Shown: one piece after another, positions 45,505 through 56,609 of the stretch | Numbering within the stretch: position 1 is the stretch's first letter | Layout: the number at the start of each line of letters is the position of its first letter | From: Aphrophora alni | Lineage: Eukaryota > Arthropoda > Insecta > Hemiptera > Aphrophoridae | DNA: 64,000 nucleotides | NCBI GenBank assembly: GCA_963513935.1 | Contig: OY740773.1 | Span: 100,797,291 to 100,861,290, forward strand | Direction: 5' to 3' | Notes under the pieces: model-generated | Seen by the model: the letters and a program-made list of their open reading frames with translations, nothing else | Database searches by the model: none | What the model was told of the DNA's origin: nothing | Position numbers and translations under genes: made by a program

Positions 45505-46145
45505 CAAAAGCTATGAAACTTTACCAGACTTACACAATCCTTCGTATACTGTCAAAGTAAAATGCTTAAAAAAACATTATTTTTACTTTTTGAAGCACCT
45601 GAGTACATAGTTTTTTATACTTTTATACTTTTTTAGAGTTGGAATTTTATATTTTAATTTTAACGACTAAATTCTCCTCACCATAGTTTCTTTAAAGTTA
45701 AGCAACTAAGAAAGAGTGAATTATAAATTCATTATTATTTTCATAAATTTAACTTCGATTAATTCAACGTGTTACTTAAATTTACAAAATGTAATTAACA
45801 TAAATTAATAATAGTTTTATATTAATATAGATTAAACATTTACAAAATATGAAAAAAGTTAGGTTATATTAAACTTTTCTGAACTAAGCTAAATATTAAA
45901 CATAATCCATCAAGAAGAATTACCAAATATATTTGCATATTCAAATGTTTAGATTGTCAGTACTGATGTGTTAAATAAAAGAGTAAAGGAATTAAATAAA
46001 GAGAGAGTTTTCAAATATTATAAATCATTTTGATTCCTCATTATTACACTCAAGGGTGTACAATAGTGGTTGATTTATTAATTAGCCTAATTTGGTGTAC
46101 AAATAGCATTGCTGCAAAAACATTTGAGTTGTCATGATAAAAATG
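45505..46145. other. no gene seen
   Basis: AT-rich. TTTGATTCCTCATTATTACA (about 46027) shows no partner. Nothing recognised. Confidence 0.45.
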
Positions 46146-46146
46146 T

Positions 46147-46400
46147 ACAGCGTGTTAAATAAGTCCAGAGACGGCTTCATATTTTTTAAACCATCACAGA
46201 TAGAGCTACAATGCTTTGCACATTGTTAATGGACACCAAAACCAGTTTAGTACGTATTCAGTGGACCACTACTTTTCCAGGGGGACGGGCCACAAGGAGT
46301 AAGTAGGAAATCTTAAATGAGAGCATTGGTTGAGTTGTTTATCGAATTAAAGGTCTTTATGAATAGACCCGTTCTCAAAAAGGTTCACTCTAACTAAAAT
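46147..46400 (+). mobile_element. putative repeat beginning with ACAGCGTGTTAAATAAGTCC
   Basis: The start ACAGCGTGTTAAATAAGTCC, then AGAGACGGCTTC, resembles ACAGGGTGTCC-type termini of other elements here. It is followed by ACCATCACAGATAGAGCTAC and CATTGTTAATGGACACCAAA, balanced in composition. No second copy lies in the window, so the call rests on the terminus only. Confidence 0.4.
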
Positions 46401-46439
46401 AGCGTAATAAAAGCATACTACACCCATTGGCGACCTGTG

Positions 46440-46826
46440 TGCTTCTAAAACTATAATGGAAGATGAAAGAAAAGTTCCTATAGTTGTTGTATATATTTCA
46501 CCAAATCAAAAAATTCATGACATCATTTAATGTTTACACAAGAGATTTATTACTTCTATACACTCTCAGAGGTTCTTTGATTTTGAAAACAAACAATTTA
46601 TACGGACTAACAAAATTAATTTAGCAGGAGATTTTAATGTGAATTTTACAAAAGATGAAGCAATGCCATTAAAGAAGAATTTCAGTTGCACATTAATAAC
46701 AACCCAAGAGAGTCTACAACTAGATATGGAACGACAATAGATGCAGATACCTTGATAACGTTATGTCTGACACTTTGGTCGCATATTTCAGTTATCATCG
46801 ACCAATTGTCACTTTAATACCTTCAG
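46440..46826 (+). pseudogene. endonuclease/exonuclease/phosphatase domain remnant of a mobile element
   Basis: Three frame-shifted blocks in order: VPIVVVYISPNQKIHDII (about 46470-46527), IRTNKINLAGDFNVNF and TKDEAMPL (about 46601-46672), NNNPRESTTRYGTTIDA (about 46692-46743), then RYLDNVMSDTLVAYF, SYHRPIVT (about 46746-46815). GDFN and the late Y..H.P are the metal/phosphate-binding signatures of APE-like endonucleases carried by LINEs and Helentron-type elements. Stops and indels make it a pseudogene. No RT or helicase piece follows. Confidence 0.8.
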
Positions 46827-46829
46827 AGA

Positions 46830-47489
46830 TAGCATCGACAGTTACAATGACAATATTAAAAATAATATATTTCTTTTTTGTATTTTTGTAAAAATATAAT
46901 AAGCGTTTTATTAACAAAAAAATACACATTTGTTTATTTTCATTATTATTTTCTTCTTGGTAAAAACTAACCCACGTGCCATTTTATTCAACACATTCTA
47001 GTTATTAAGTACAAACCAAAATCACAAAATATATTTAAATTGATAAATATCTTTCTATGCGAAGAGTTGATAGATTACAGAACGCAGTCGTGTATTCCAC
47101 ATCGAGATGTAATAAAGCTGAACTACCGAGTTTTCTTCCGGTTTTAATAATGTAGCAATGAAAGTACAAAGTTGTGTTCCATAACTCACAACAATTCATG
47201 GACTGCATTCAACAGCTGATTGTTTCCTGTTTCAAGTTTTAATCATTCATGTTTGAACTTGTACATTCTCATCTTCACTATTGATGGTCCTCCACACAAG
47301 TTATTAACAGTATACAAAGGTCTAAATTTGTGTAATGAATATACAAAAAAAACGCTAGAAAAACATTGCGCAAATTTATTATATTTAAATAAGGGCAGAA
47401 ACTTGCTTTTCTCACGTTTCAAACACGTCTTCGGCGTAACCCTCTGAGGGTGAGTACGAGGTGGCAATCCCGAAATAATTTAACTAAAT
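46830..47489. other. no supported gene
   Basis: AT-rich. The opposite-strand open frames around 47220-47467 show no motif. Confidence 0.45.
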
Positions 47490-47545
47490 CTACACCTTTT
47501 TATATAGTCTTGAGTTAGATCCCTCTCTTTCATCTTTCTTAACAG
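47490..47545 (+). repeat. REP-A fragment
   Basis: CTACACCTTTTTATATAGTC, TTGAGTTAGATCCCTCTCTT, TCATCTTTCTTAACAGGT. One truncated unit. Confidence 0.7.
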
Positions 47546-47549
47546 GTTC

Positions 47550-50540
47550 CTCTTGGTAATGTTGTGTGAGTAGGGTTCCAGTTGTCTCTAAAATTTTCAC
47601 TAGTTATTGGTTACATTTCGGCGGTACACGTCGCACGCCAAATTTCATTTCAAATATCTTTTGACTGCTTTAAATAAACCAGTTTGCGAGAACTGACTAA
47701 CAAGGAACATCAACTGGTCGATTGAGTACGTTGTTCATGTTAGCTTTATTTTTTGTATATTCCGAATTATTTCTAAATCATAATTTTTTTTATTCGATTT
47801 TAACGAAATTCGTAGAGACGGTTTCGAGAAATTCCGACTTTCATAACAGCTTCAAAGCTGTTTTATTTTTTGCAGATAGTTCCCGAACTGAAAATTTTGG
47901 AGAGATAGCGATCAATAAGATTGGTTTGAATCCTTTTTGGGTTACATTTTAGAAAAATTTGATCAAAATCGTAATAGCCAATTTTAAGAAAATCGGATAT
48001 TTGTATTTTTTCTTATGTATTTATGTTTAAACTACTTAATAAAAAACAAGTTTGACATATGCCCCAATACTGAATTTCATTAAAATCGGTCCACACCTTT
48101 AGTATGTAGCACATCAGTTTTTCACTAATCACATAACGTTATATGGAGAAAGTAAGAGAAACTGAAAAACAACCAACCAGACATATATATATATAGCCCC
48201 ATTTGTTCTAGTAGTTAGCAGTGTTGGTAGTATGAAGGGGTTTTTGGGAGAGCTTAAAAAGTTACGGTGTTGCTCCTCTACCGTGAGGTTTGTTTGACAC
48301 TGAATTTGGGTTGTGAAGGCTAGAGTTACATCATCGGGAACTAGAGTAGGTGACCATGTACTAAACAAACAAAAAATTGTTTAGTAGGCCTAGATCCTTC
48401 ACGAATAGTTGAGTTACAGAATTATTATTTTGATGTGGTTAGTTTGAGATATTGATTTTTGTATGAAAGATTCCAAGTATATTTAACCCATTAGGAAACG
48501 GGTCTTAATTTTAAGATACATACAAGTTTTTATTGGAAGTTGAAAAGTTTGATAGTTGTGGCCTTGTAGGTTTTGTAATGTCGTCTATTAAAAGTGTTGC
48601 GATGAATGCCAAATTGTTAGAGAAACTACGGCGTAGTATAGGCAATCTGACTGCATCACTCAACTAATGAAATGTCAAACTGTCGGTTGCAAATATATGG
48701 ATACTTGAGTTTGGAGATTAATATAGAATTAACCACGTGACTTAAAACAAATCCGATTGTACCATAACTTTCCTCGTTCAATTCTGCGTTGATTAACGTT
48801 GATTAGCGTTGTCAAAGTTTATTTTTTATTTTATTGCAATATTATTTTAATTGCAGTTGGAACACACAAAAATACAAGTTTTTTTACTTTTCAGAAAAGC
48901 GTTTCTTTTAAAAATTCACAATTCCTAAACGTATAGTCCGATCACTAACAAATTTGTATACAACGTTTATACAAGTGTTTTATATGGAGTACTCAAATTT
49001 CAAATTAAAAAGTTGTTATTAATTTTGTAGAGTAAATTTTCCATCAAGTTATCCTACAAATTCGTAGGATAACTTTGTCCTACGATAACTTTATCGTACC
49101 AGTTATAATCCACAAATGTCAAACATTTTATTTTTAATCACTATTTTCATTTAACAGCGTAGTTGACTGCTCTGAAGCGTTAATCATTTAGCGCTCGTAG
49201 CTGGGGTATCTATTGTCTCTGGTCATCCAGTATTCATATTCGCTCCCTGGCCGGACAAAACAAAACATATTTATCAACGTTACATATAGTTTACGTTAAT
49301 GTAAAACTAAAACAGTGATTTCTGCTTTGATTGATGTATAAAAGTTTTTTATTTTGAGCTTTATTATTTTTATAGGGGTTGGTACAAAAAAGAAAAGAAA
49401 AGTTTGTTACTTCTGATAATAAAATTCTGAAAATCATAGTAATATAATTGGATGCGTTTTAGGTCACTTGGTTAATACACATCCAAATTCGAGTATCTGT
49501 AGTTTTACAACCGACAGTTTGGTGGTTGAGGGGGTTTAAAGCGGCACTATATCACTAACCACTATTCACTAATCACTTTAAACTCATAATTTTTTTTTAA
49601 ATGCCTCAAAACTAATAAATAAAATTTGCAATAGAAATTCTCTACATTAAAAAACATATAATGTTGGTAAATTTGGTTAAAAATAAATTGAACTATATTT
49701 ATAAATAAAGAAGTTACGATTATTTTGTAAAACCCCTTTAAAACAGTTAATTTGATTGCCTTTCTAAAAGGGATAATCAAGAAGCTCAAAAAATGATTAG
49801 TCAGATAAAATGAAAAATAGGGAACTACGATTATTACGGAAATTTGGTTGCAAAGATTAGAATTACTTCGACGGGAATTTTCCTGTCTGTAATTTCATTT
49901 AGCAGGCTTAGATTCTTCAAGGGCTGTTAGTATTGTTATCCGACATGCATAAAACACGATTACATAAATTTGTTCAGGGATAAATATCAGAATAATTAAT
50001 CATTATCATCTTTCAAAAGACGATGGTGAATCTCTGAAAATGCTAAATCATACGTAGATATTGTACAAGTCTCTATTGTTGATGTCATTAAGAATATCCT
50101 CGAGGAAATTAACAAGGAAAATAATCTAAGTTGAGTTAACGACAAAGTCCTCAGCATTGTAACTAGGAAAGATGTATAACTTATTAATGTGCAATTACAA
50201 AACTTTGATCTATTTATGTATCTACTTCAATATCACATTTACTTAAATTTATAACATTATTTAACCATTAGTGGATTGTTAGAAAAATACTCGTAAAAAT
50301 ATTAAAAATTAACGAGGTGACGATTTTGTAACAAGAACAAAAAGTAATTTTTATATGTTTACACTAATCTTAGAAAACACACATATGGAATAAATTAGAT
50401 TATATTGTGGATATTCAACTATAGGCCCATGCAGTTGAACCGAGGCTTATTGTTCTCCTCAGTAAACCTAACAGTACAGCCCAACATTTGATCTTTCAAC
50501 GAGCCTCAGTAGCTGTCTAATGTCAGAATAAACAACCTCC
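47550..50540. other. 3 kb without a supported gene
   Basis: 47935-48095 carries the AAATTTGATCAAAATCGT/ATTAAAATCGGT dispersed motif. 48180-48340 is GC-richer with a minus-strand open frame (48129-48368) of unknown nature. 49040-49110 holds a short diverged duplication (ATCCTACAAATTCGTAGGAT is itself an inverted repeat). The remainder is AT-rich. Confidence 0.4.
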
Positions 50541-50599
50541 CTTAGTTGAAGAGACCTTACAACTTAGATTCTCTCAGCATCCAACTTCCTACAGTTCAA

Positions 50600-50760
50600 A
50601 AGGTTGTGTTTGACAGTCCAATCGCATGTTTCCACGGCCTGCATAGAGGATCTTCCTTGATTAAAATAACTACATTCTTCCACCTTTTCCTAGCTTCGTT
50701 AATTTCACTATTGTTGACACGTTTTGGAAATACTTCACTCTCAAAACACTTATAACACAC
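50600..50760 (-). pseudogene. in-frame continuation downstream of the Tc1-like transposase fragment
   Basis: After the TAA ending the transposase frame, the same frame stays open for about 50 codons (VCYKCFESEVFPKRVNNSE, INEARKRWKNVV, KEDPLCRPWKHAIG) to a stop near 50600. A related stretch (CGTGTCAACAAAAGTGATAT, TAAGGAAGCTGGGAAAGG) lies inverted at 51285-51350 on the plus strand. It is either a second element product or the true C-terminus beyond a nonsense mutation. Confidence 0.4.
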
Positions 50761-51045
50761 TTATCCACAGTTCTTTTCTTCCTTTCGGACGTGTTCCACA
50801 CATTTTTCCCAGTTTTCCTTAGTCACACCTTGAATATCTTCTTCTAAGAGAAGTTTGACTTCATGAAGCTTAAACGTTTTGTTGTTTGCTGCAACATAAC
50901 CCTTGACTTGTGCCCATATTAACTCAATCGGGTTCAGTTCGCAATGATAAGGTGGTAACCTCAAAACTGTTCTATTTTGAAGTTTTGCTTCCTCATCATT
51001 CACATACTTGTTATATTTGGGTTTTTCCTTGTACGCTAGTTGAAA
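50761..51045 (-). pseudogene. Tc1/mariner-type DDE transposase, C-terminal fragment
   Basis: Residues from about YKEKPKYNKYVND to the stop carry VLRLPPYHCELNPIELIWAQ, VKGYVAANNKTFKL, then VTKENWEKCVEHVRKEE. The LPPY...LNPIE.IW block is the third-acidic-residue region of Tc1-like DDE transposases, here E in NPIE. The first two Asp motifs and the DNA-binding domain are missing. The similarity stops near 51045, where unrelated GC-rich sequence joins in frame, so the roughly 40 N-terminal residues of the open frame are not transposase. Non-functional. Confidence 0.85.
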
Positions 51046-51240
51046 TAGTTGCAAAGACACTAAGACTGGCAGGAGACTGCCGACAAAGGAGGGTGTGTGA
51101 ACCGGACTCAGGGAGCAGCACGTTCCGTTGGACTTTCCCTTACGCAATTGGCTCCAACCCTCTGTCCCTGTGGGCGGCGCATCACTGTCAACACTCGCTG
51201 AACCAAGTATAGTAGTACTCTTTTTTTATTAAAGAACTCT
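51046..51240. other. GC-rich block at transposase breakpoint
   Basis: GACTGGCAGGAGACTGCCGA, GTGTGTGAACCGGACTCAGG, TCTGTCCCTGTGGGCGGCGC is far richer in G+C than the flanks and ends in TTTTTTTATTAAAGAACTCT. Probably part of another inserted element or an LTR. No terminal repeats or duplication identified. Confidence 0.35.
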
Positions 51241-51284
51241 TTCCTCCGACTTTTCACCCCTACTATTTAGTACTATTATTTTGA

Positions 51285-51350
51285 TAATGGAGTAGATCCG
51301 AAACGTGTCAACAAAAGTGATATTAAGGAAGCTGGGAAAGGTGTAACAAT
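51285..51350 (+). repeat. inverted partial match to 50650-50740
   Basis: CGTGTCAACAAAAGTGATAT and AAGGAAGCTGGGAAAGGTG correspond to the minus-strand reading of 50670-50730. It places related pieces of one element on both sides of the transposase fragment in opposite orientation. Confidence 0.65.
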
Positions 51351-52268
51351 GTACTCATTTTTATTATAAACTTCCTTGATAGTGTCAAGTTTAAGCTGGA
51401 GCTTTCTGAACATTTGGAGTGGGGATAGATGGTAAATCAACAATTAAAAAAGGAAGAAGTGATCCAGTATTTTAAAGGGTTTGGTGAGGCAAGGAAAATA
51501 ACGTGAACAAATATAAAAAAACATCTAAAATAGAAGTAAATATTATTTTAAGACGATTAAAAAAAAAATTTCACCGTCGCGGGACGATAGACAGAAGTGA
51601 AAACTATCAATTTTAAAAATTAATAATATATTAAACTTTCAATAAATGTAATACAAATATTATTAATATGAATGGTTCGTTTTTATTATTTAATACATAT
51701 TTAAGTTAAAAATCATGTATGTAGGCCCACCTATTGCCACAGAGATCAAAATATACACTGATAGTTTACGTAAAATTTCTTCTTCTTTTCAAAATGTTTT
51801 GTATGTATGGGTGAGAGAAAGTTAGTGGAATATTTTTGTGAGTATGAGAAAGTATTTACATACATACATACATACGTATATATAGTGGAGCGTGACTGGA
51901 CAACGGGCGTGATGCGTTACGGATTTTGGTGATGACTGCGCGTGACGGGCCAATTGACCGTGATTAGTTACTGATGACGTTAAAGGTCAATTCACACACG
52001 TCAGTCACGTCACGTCTCAGTTCCGTCAATTCTGAGAAGTATCAGTCACAAAAAATATCGTTACTTTGAAAGTTAATACCACTGTCTACACTCAGCCGGC
52101 GCCGTCACGAATCAGACCCGTCAGTCTCGCCTCCGTCACCGAACCGTCAACATCAGATTTCTTTTCAACGATATTTTTGTTTTTGACTGACGTGTTTTAG
52201 TAAAGTTTATTACTGAAATTATTACTAGTGATTGATAATATTAGTAAAATTTATTCAACTGAATAAAA

Positions 52269-52367
52269 ATGTGCGATGATGAAAAGTTGATTGATTGCGT
52301 TCGAAAATACCCTGTACTTTATGATTTATCTAATAATAAGTATATGGATATTACTTTAAAAAAATGA
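52269..52367 (+). pseudogene. N-terminus of MADF/Myb-SANT-like protein of a Harbinger element
   Basis: ATG at 52269 (AAAAATGTG) encodes 32 residues: MCDDEKLIDCVRKYPVLYDL then SNNKYMDITLKK and TGA. LI..VRKYPVLYDL...KY.D matches the start of the MADF domain, a Myb/SANT-like DNA-binding fold. PIF/Harbinger elements encode such a partner, which helps bring transposase to the nucleus and the ends. The normal domain is about 80-90 residues. Here it stops at the deletion junction near 52360. Confidence 0.75.
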
Positions 52368-52445
52368 CATATGGATACTAACTACTTCCTCTTCTTCATC
52401 CAAAATGATAGCTATTACAGCCAAGTCCTTCATGGAAAATTCCAT
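52356..52445 (-). pseudogene. N-terminus of Harbinger transposase gene
   Basis: Minus-strand ATG at 52445 encodes MEFSMKDLAVIAIILDEEEE then VVSIHMSFF and TAA. DLAVIA..LDEEEE is a typical opening of animal Harbinger (DDE) transposases, which have an acidic leader before the DNA-binding and catalytic parts. All catalytic residues are deleted. It meets the MADF remnant tail to tail at the junction, as expected if one internal deletion removed the distal parts of both convergent genes. Confidence 0.65.
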
Positions 52446-52704
52446 CACAAAATTATAGGTATGACACTTGACAGAAAATATGACTGAATGGAGTCAAAGA
52501 AAACTGACGGATAGATGTGAATACAACCATAATTTTGACTAAGACTAAACGGTGACGGTTCTAATTCGGAATGGTGACTGAACCGTGACGTGACTGATGT
52601 GTGTGAATTGACCTTAAATAGGAGTTTTTTTCTCTCTACAAAATGTACAGTACTATAACATGCCAAAAGAAGTTTTCACTTCAAAAAGTGAATTGAGCCT
52701 CCAC

Positions 52705-54425
52705 TTTATTCTTATTTTTTATTCGGATTCGGATTTTCTCAACTGAGGAGGATTAACACCCCACAAAATCGTAATTTTGGGTTTTAGTCTCCTCAGGGAG
52801 GTTAGTGAGATTCAAAATTTAAGGATAGTTCTTTACTTTTTAACTATCTTAATAATATTACGTTTAATTTCTGGCAGCAATTTTAGTTTTAATGATAAGA
52901 ATTGCATTTTTAATCATTAGACTCATTTGATCGAAACCTTCGGAATGAGTTAATCATAAATTTTATTAAAAAATGTTGAAGTAACGCCTCTTACTTGAGT
53001 AGATTGCCACAAACAAAATCAGAATACCAGATAATAATATTGTTAAGGTAGGCAGCCACAATTCCCTTTTAATTACACGTCCTTCATAAAGCCATAAAAA
53101 AAGATGTATCCCATGACAATATGTCCCATAAAATGTTTAACTCGTAAGCAATTTAAAAGCAACCTCCCTAGAAATGAGACTGTAGAAAACTGTGTTTAGT
53201 TATTTTAATTAATAACAAAGTTAGAGGGGTGCACATATTTTCAGTCATCCTGCAAAAATGGCTTTACTAATATACAGATTAGCCTGTAATTCATGCGAGA
53301 AATGCTAGCTGGAAGGTAAAACTACATTGTACAACATGTTTATTACAATAGCAGTATGTTTACTTATTACTTTGTAAAACGTTATAATGATGTCAAAACA
53401 TCACTGTGTGGGATAATACCTACATAACGAATCTGGTTAGAAAATAATTCTATACTGTGTATAATAGAATAAAAAACTGCCAGAGAAATCCATTTATCAT
53501 GACATTGGTGGTTTATTGTTAAAATTAAATTTCTCCCAGGTAAACGTTAAATTGAATGGTTTTTCACTCGGGTTTTACTTATTAGTACAATAGCGATGTT
53601 GACAATGTAAAAATAATCTCTTTGTAAGAAGGATTCATTTGTCATAGAGAAATCGTCATTTTATTTATTTTTAAAACTTCGTTTAAGTGGGCAACCATTT
53701 TATTTGATTTTGGGGTTAGGCAAGTAAGAATATTTGTCGCAACGTTTATTATTATATGTTTGGCTATTTATTAAATCTATTAAAATATTTATCAAGTCAA
53801 TTAGAAAAAAATCCTGTTTATGATTTTATTCATATATTCATTTTTTATTCCATATTTTATTTCTATATGATTTTATTCTATATTTTATTCATTTTACGAA
53901 CACTCAAATATTTTTCTGGGAATCATGATCAGTGCTCATTTGATGACCAGTATAAGGTCTAAACTTTGTCATGATTGCGGCTGTAATAAAAAAAATTTGA
54001 TTTTGTTCCATTAACGATAATAACGTATTTAAAAATATTAATTTCCAATTTCTAAATTAAATCGATAAAAATTAAAATTACCTAAACAAAAATTCTACAA
54101 CAATATGTTCTTCGTAAATTGTTTTTATTGCATTGTGTTCTATAAATTGCACTTTAAATTTTCTATAGTAGCTGTCAATCAGCCCTACACCGATGAGAGC
54201 TGGGGAATTGTGGGGAGGGGGTTGATTCGAAATCCAGTTAATCTTGTTCAGATAATCCTTCATGGAGGGACATTTATTAATACATTTCCTTTTTGAAAGA
54301 AAGTCATCGCGATCGTCCCAGATATATAATTATAGGGTAATCACACATAAAATATATTTTATTCTTTTGACCATTGAACTCAATAACATTCCTCCTTTAA
54401 TATTGCTTGCCTAAATAGGTATTAA
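52705..54425. other. no supported gene; one dispersed-repeat fragment
   Basis: 53690-53760 is a GATTTTGGGGTTAGGCAAGT family fragment. The open frames at 53756-53962 and 54078-54296 show only low-complexity or unknown peptides. 52750-52800 has a weak hairpin (CTGAGGAGGATT/TCTCCTCAGG). Confidence 0.4.
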
Positions 54426-54427
54426 GT

Positions 54428-54452
54428 AAAAAAATAAATAAATAAATAAATA
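54428..54452. repeat. (AAAT)n short microsatellite
   Basis: About six AAAT units, possibly the tail of an unrecognised retro-insertion. Confidence 0.85.
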
Positions 54453-54946
54453 ACTCAATTTCTCACAAATAATACGTTTGTTAATTGCAATGTGTTTCAG
54501 TGAAGCATGAACTATAATCAAACAAACTGTTGTTTCAATAAGGTACTGTAATATCGTTATGTTTTTAAACCCCTACAACACTGTGCACCTAAGACCAGAA
54601 GATAATAAGCTTTTTAATGTCTGAAGAAACTGTTCAGTTTAATAAACTTTACCAAACCCTGATGGTTTAACCTTTACACTTTTAATTACCACATAAATAC
54701 GGACAATCTGAACATTTGATATGCAAATATTTTTGCCAATCTTTTTCTTGATGGATTATATTTAATATACCTTAGTTCAGGAAAGTTTAATATAACCTTA
54801 CTATTTATCGTATTTTGTAAAGTTTTAATTTATACTAACATAAAATTATTATTCATGTGAAACATCTAACGCGGTGGTGGTACGGGAGTAAAACCGACTC
54901 TTGTGTAGCGTCGCTATGGATGGTCAAACGTTCCTTGTAGTTCCTC

Positions 54947-55170
54947 TCATGGAAGAGATCTTCAAAAAGGGAAAACTGGAGGGTTAGGGAGAGATAGCGT
55001 AAAAGAGGAAATCCGGAGGCGAGGGAGAGATTCAGAGAAAGGGATAATCGGCTCTAGCGAGAGGGAGAGATAAGGGAAAAGGGAAAAGCTGGCGGGGAAG
55101 GAAAAAATAGGGAGAAAGAGAAAAGCTGGCTAAAGGTAGAAGAGAGAAAGATTCATAAAGAGAAACAAAA
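54947..55170. repeat. polypurine (GA-rich) tract, about 220 bp
   Basis: Nearly all A/G on the plus strand, with irregular units such as GAGGGAGAGAT and GGGAAAAGCTGGC recurring at about 55078, 55092 and 55120. No coding frame. Long polypurine tracts can adopt triplex-type structures, but nothing here shows that they do so. Confidence 0.8.
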
Positions 55171-56030
55171 ATAGGATTTCACAGGTTTATGTCTAATAAA
55201 AATGTAACATCCAATAAAAGTTATAATAAAAAGTTAACAATTATGACAATTTGAAATCAACTTTGTAACTAAACAGTGCTGAAAACTATAATTTTCTCGT
55301 AAATATTCCAAATTAAATCACCTTTCTTTCACACTATTACTGATAATTAAAAATAAATAGGTAATAAAAATAATTACTGTTCAATCACTTAATTAATTTT
55401 ACGTCCAATTAAACGGTAAGAGTTTTATTATGGCGTTCTTAATTAATTAACATAGCATTTTTAATTACAACCCATGAATTTGATTTTAGTATTACAGATT
55501 TTTTAAATCAGAACTAAGTAATAATGTTGAAGCAGTCGAACATGATTTCAAGCTGAGGTCCAATTTTCATATTACGAATTAAGTTTATGTTACGGTAATT
55601 ATGTATTAATTCATTTTTTTACTATTAAACATATTCTGAGAAAGACTTTTCTGCAACGACCAAAACTATGAGCGATCCTGCTCATAGGAGGAATTTGAGA
55701 CCATCATCTCTAGCTCTAATAGCTATGTGACTATGTATCTATAATAATATATGATTTTTATAGCAGATTTCAGTCATCATATTACCAAGGAAGTGATGAT
55801 CAGCCCTTTTTGATAAACTTTATTTTCTAAAAAACAACAACATTATTTGTGATTGATTGTTCGATATATGCGCATGTGAGTATGATTAGTGAAAATTTTA
55901 AAAGCGCAATCTTTGAAGAAAAATGTCTTGATAAAAGTTATTTGTTGTTCGCAGGTAAATAAAATAACATTATTTATAATTAACAAAGATAATTTTAAGA
56001 TGATTTGAAGGTCAAATTTATATATATATA
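55171..56030. other. no gene seen
   Basis: AT-rich with no motif recognised. A TA run (56020-56032) abuts the next element. Confidence 0.5.
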
Positions 56031-56032
56031 TA

Positions 56033-56608
56033 CACAGTGTGTCAAAAAAGGTGAACTGGCTATTCATTTTCAAATTATATACGTATAACAAAAAAATTCA
56101 AATAACACAAAGTCCAATTCCTCTTCATTATCCCTCTATCCACCATTTTGTTCCTTTTACAAAAAGCATTATAATTTCAAAAATAGATAAAATATTAAGT
56201 TCAGATTTGGTATAAGCATTTTGTATATTACGTTTTACAAGTGTACCAAACATAAAGCCTTTACTTATATAATTTACAAAATGGCGAACTTTTAAATTTG
56301 TTTTAAAATTAGCAGATTTCAAAACATTAGACGTTAAAGTTTTAAACGGCCGCCATTTTGAAAATCATAAAAATAAAGTCTTTGTGTTTGGAGCACTGGT
56401 AAAACGTAACATACAAAATGCTTTTGGAAAAATCTGAACTCAATTTCTTACTTATTTATAGAGTTATAATGTTATTTAAAAACAAAAAGTTCCGATAATG
56501 GGAAAATGAAGAGGAATTCGTATAAATTTTATTTGTCATTTTTTTCCATTGTGATTTATATAGAATGAAAATGAATAGCCAGTTAACCATTTACCAGACT
56601 TCCTGTAT
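56033..56608. mobile_element. full-length CCATTTT-family fold-back element, ~576 bp
   Basis: The arms 56033-56288 and 56347-56608 are inverse copies around a 58-bp centre. An identical outer 18-mer AACTGGCTATTCATTTTC is at 56054-56071 and inverse at 56567-56584. Inner landmarks: CATTATAATTTC, AAGTTCAGATTTGGTATAAG, CATTTTGTATATTACGTTTT, AATGGCGAAC against GGCCGCCATTTTGAAAATC. The ends read ACACAGTGTGTC and inverse of CTTCCTGTATA. No transposase. This is the best preserved member of a family with fragments near 655, 17096, 18828 and 57608. Confidence 0.85.
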
Positions 56609-56609
56609 A

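Larger units (their letters stand above)
51984..52614. mobile_element. PIF/Harbinger-type DNA transposon, internal-deletion derivative, 631 bp
   Basis: The termini AGGTCAATTCACACACGTCA (left) and the inverse of TGATGTGTGTGAATTGACCT (right) form inverted repeats extending through GTCACGTCACG. A TAA target duplication flanks it (51981-51983, 52615-52617), matching the 3-bp TWA preference of PIF/Harbinger. The related repeat at 62362-62810 has one uninterrupted TAA at the corresponding place (62740-62742), an empty site. Inside lie the starts of two converging genes, described separately. Neither is complete, so movement would depend on a full-length relative. Interior GTCA/TGAC-rich subterminal repeats may bind transposase. 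Confidence 0.88.
51568..52700 (+). mobile_element. dispersed repeat (copy A), carrying a nested Harbinger insertion
   Basis: Outside the nested element this copy matches 62362-62810 along its whole length: GCGGGACGATAGACAGAAG, GTATGTAGGCCCACCTATTG, TTTACGTAAAATTTCTTCTT, CAAAATGTTTTGTATGTATG, TATATAGTGGAGCGTGACTG, then beyond the insertion CTCTCTACAAAATGTACAGT and AGAAGTTTTCACTTC. GAAGTGAAAACT (51594-51605) and AGTTTTCACTTC (52671-52682) are short inverse ends. No coding sequence of its own. Superfamily unknown. Confidence 0.85.

Noticed and set aside
50910..51212. 100-codon plus-strand frame
   Set aside because: Antisense shadow of the transposase fragment extended through a GC-rich block.
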